NCBI GenBank assembly: GCA_938045195.1
Contig: CALINC010000007.1
Location: 1 to 6,576, forward strand
DNA length: 6,576 bases
Origin: an uncultured Treponema sp.
GTDB lineage: Bacteria > Spirochaetota > Spirochaetia > Treponematales > Treponemataceae
Direction of reading: 5' to 3'
In this document: positions 5,639 to 6,576 of the stretch, in pieces
Layout: every line of letters starts with the position of its first letter
Position numbering within the stretch: the first letter of the stretch is position 1
The notes under the pieces: generated by a model
The model's input: the letters and a program-made list of their open reading frames with translations, nothing else
What the model was told of the DNA's origin: nothing
Databases searched by the model: none
Position numbers and translations under genes: made by a program

Positions 5639-5712
5639 ATGAAGTCTTATTTTAGACAATGCGGATGGTATTGTCTAAAAACGCGGCGAGTTTCGGCAGA
5701 GCCGAAACATCG
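5639..5712 (+). repeat. Multi-hairpin repeat copy C3 (only H1 and H2)
   Basis: This copy starts 165 bp after the start of C2 with the same leader (ATGAAGTCTTATTTTAG). H1 (5650-5680) keeps 13 pairs, with a G-U wobble near the loop. H2 (5687-5712) is CGA-GTTTCGGC, a 3-nt loop, GCCGAAAC, a bulged A, then TCG. Downstream of 5712 the sequence no longer matches the family: H3 and H4 are absent. The H2 inner stem differs on both arms from C1/C2 and C4. Confidence 0.87.
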
Positions 5713-5872
5713 TTTATCGGTATTCGGATATTATAAGGGCATCTTGTAAAAAACTTTGTTAGATTTTTTTAAAGGTACCAGACGAGTTTTTCATAAGTCC
5801 TTATGGATCAATGACTTATGAAAAACATCGCAAGTAAGCTTAAGGCAAACAGGTTCTCTATAAATTTATGAC
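5713..5872. other. Non-coding spacer between C3 and the next gene's promoter
   Basis: I see no gene here. It is AT-rich, with a T-run at 5764-5770 and one strong hairpin (5783-5830, listed separately). An isolated GTTAGAT at 5759-5765 fits the integron core GTTRRRY but has no paired RYYYAAC forming an attC, so it is not called. Together with C2 and C3 it makes a 445-bp gene-free stretch (5491-5935). Confidence 0.6.
5783..5830 (+). repeat. Isolated H2-type hairpin
   Basis: CGA plus GTTTTTCATAAGT (5783-5798) pairs with ACTTATGAAAAAC, a bulged A and TCG (5814-5830), giving 16 base pairs around a 15-nt loop. The frame CGAGTTT...AAACATCG, including the bulged A, equals that of the H2 hairpins in C3 and C4, while the inner stem is unrelated. 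I take it as a detached relative of H2. It has no U-tract on the plus strand. Confidence 0.65.
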
Positions 5873-5901
5873 TTGAAAAAATTATTAAATACAGGTACAA
5901 T
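5873..5901 (+). promoter_or_regulatory. Promoter of the 5936 gene (sigma-70 type)
   Basis: TTGAAA (5873-5878) and TACAAT (5896-5901) are 17 nt apart. The predicted start is near 5908, leaving a leader of about 28 nt with a Shine-Dalgarno. The gene therefore carries its own promoter downstream of the repeats. Confidence 0.72.
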
Positions 5902-5923
5902 TACATATATTTTATTTATAGTT

Positions 5924-5930
5924 AAGGAAG
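5924..5930 (+). promoter_or_regulatory. Ribosome binding site deciding the start at 5936
   Basis: AAGGAAG lies 5 nt before the ATG at 5936-5938. The open frame extends upstream to a TTG at 5873, but that TTG is the promoter -35 and has no ribosome site, so the ATG is the start. Confidence 0.8.
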
Positions 5931-5935
5931 ATAAA

Positions 5936-6460
5936 ATGAAAAATATAAAAATTGATTTTGATGTTTTAGAAATGATGATTTTCTTTTGGGAAAGCGTTGC
6001 CTCAAAAGATAAAATGGGCGACGACTATTTTATGAGTATTGCAGAAAAACCGCAAATGCAGATTATCTACGGTGATGGCTTCTCGCCCGATTCCGTGCGT
6101 AAGGTATTATCTGCAATTTCAAACCGAGAACGTTTAAATGACCGTACCCCTAAAGAAAGCCGCTTTTGGAATAATAATATGTGGATTTTGGAAGATTTGG
6201 ATACAATGCGAAATATGATTGCTCCGGTCAAAACTTTAAATCTAAAGGAACTTGCAGGAAAATATGACGCACAGTTAAAATTTGAAGAACTTGAAATTAT
6301 TTTTATTCCCGCTCACATAGATGAATATTACATACAAAATAATAAACTTTATATCAACTTCTTTAAATTAATTCCGAATTTTGAAAACTCCAAAGACATC
6401 AAAATTGCAGGCTTACCTTTAAAAGAATATATAAGTAAAAAAATAGAAGTTTTATTTTAG
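5936..6460 (+). CDS. Unrecognised 174-residue cytosolic protein in a repeat-flanked, cassette-like position
   Basis: I cannot assign a function. The 174-residue product has no signal peptide or membrane segment, so it is probably cytosolic. Visible features are an N-terminal IDFDVLEMMIFFWES segment (6-20), a central SNRERLN (62-68) and ESRFWNNNMWILEDLD (74-89) region rich in aromatic and charged residues, a strand-like LEIIFIPAHIDEYY (119-132), and a C-terminal GLPLKEYISKKI helix (159-170). I see no nucleotide-binding, HExxH, nuclease or toxin signature. The compact length and even composition suggest a complete, folded single-domain protein. The start is set by AAGGAAG 5 nt upstream and a promoter at 5873-5901. 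The TAG stop lies inside the H1 stem of repeat C4, so the final Leu-Phe is encoded by repeat sequence. Direct repeats C2/C3 upstream and C4 downstream bracket the gene, as in a mobile cassette. Confidence 0.85.
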   Translation: MKNIKIDFDVLEMMIFFWESVASKDKMGDDYFMSIAEKPQMQIIYGDGFSPDSVRKVLSAISNRERLNDRTPKESRFWNNNMWILEDLDTMRNMIAPVKTLNLKELAGKYDAQLKFEELEIIFIPAHIDEYYIQNNKLYINFFKLIPNFENSKDIKIAGLPLKEYISKKIEVLF

Positions 6461-6576
6461 ACAATGCAGATGGCATTGTCTAAAAACGCTGTCGAGTTTG
6501 CTTTGCGGCAAACATCGCTCGATTGTATGCCGTTTCTCATTTCATTGCGAAACGGCGGAAATTCATCAATCCTCGA
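6448..6576 (+). repeat. Multi-hairpin repeat copy C4 (cut by window edge)
   Basis: The match to C3 begins at the GAAGTTTTATTTTAG segment, where C3 has GAAGTCTTATTTTAG. H1 (6455-6485) has perfect 13-bp arms. H2 (6493-6517) is CGA-GTTTGC, a 6-nt loop, GCAAAC, a bulged A, then TCG, and TCGA outside it can extend the pairing. H3 (6529-6556) has GCCGTTTC/GAAACGGC. H4 begins at 6560 with AATTCATCAA followed by CCTCGA as in C2, and is truncated by the window end. It overlaps the 3' end of the 5936 gene. Confidence 0.9.

Noticed and set aside
5639..5749. 36-codon frame starting at the ATG of repeat C3
   Set aside because: It has no ribosome site, runs through hairpin stems and has no protein-like character.
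5873..5935. TTG start for the unknown protein
   Set aside because: The TTG is the promoter -35. ATG 5936 has AAGGAAG just upstream.
5474..6576. Calling the repeats integron attC sites
   Set aside because: No RYYYAAC/GTTRRRY pair is present in any copy. The only GTTRRRY match (5759-5765) is outside the repeats and unpaired.

Overview
The window looks like chromosomal DNA of an oral-type Treponema (T. denticola and relatives). This rests on the character of the RecA protein, the AT-rich neighbours, and the number of small exported proteins of the kind spirochaetes carry. I could not run a search, so the species is an inference from sequence style.

Layout. Positions 1-165 hold a multi-hairpin repeat on the minus strand (copy C1), lying downstream of recA (285-1520, minus). 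A compact divergent promoter region (about 1527-1720) separates recA from a run of plus-strand genes. These are a secreted PsbP/DcrB-like protein (1727-2254), a membrane-anchored protein with a C-terminal Amidase_6-type cysteine hydrolase domain (2328-3431), a secreted von Willebrand factor A (VWA) domain protein (3500-4654), and a SpoU/TrmH-family RNA 2'-O-ribose methyltransferase (4717-5490). The methyltransferase reading frame runs directly into a second repeat (C2, 5474-5636), followed 2 bp later by a shortened third copy (C3, 5639-5712). A lone hairpin of the same design follows (5783-5830). A promoter then leads into an unrecognised 174-residue cytosolic protein (5936-6460), whose stop codon lies inside a fourth copy (C4, 6448 to the window edge).

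The most interesting element is the repeat. A full copy is about 160 bp with four consecutive hairpins (H1-H4). Between copies the stems change on both arms at once, so base pairing rather than sequence appears to be kept. Every copy lies at the 3' side of a gene and in that gene's orientation. In two genes the stop codon and last few codons are part of the repeat. One gene is bracketed by direct copies, which gives a cassette-like layout. The repeat lacks the canonical integron attC core bases, so its nature (REP/MITE-like element, divergent recombination site, or 3'-end RNA structure) is open.

The recA and methyltransferase genes are housekeeping functions (homologous recombination and RNA modification). 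The three genes between them all carry export signals and may act in or on the cell envelope, but they do not form a pathway I can name. Several promoters match the sigma-70 consensus well with 17-bp spacing. For the VWA gene, and less clearly the methyltransferase gene, the predicted transcription start falls on the ATG, suggesting leaderless mRNAs.
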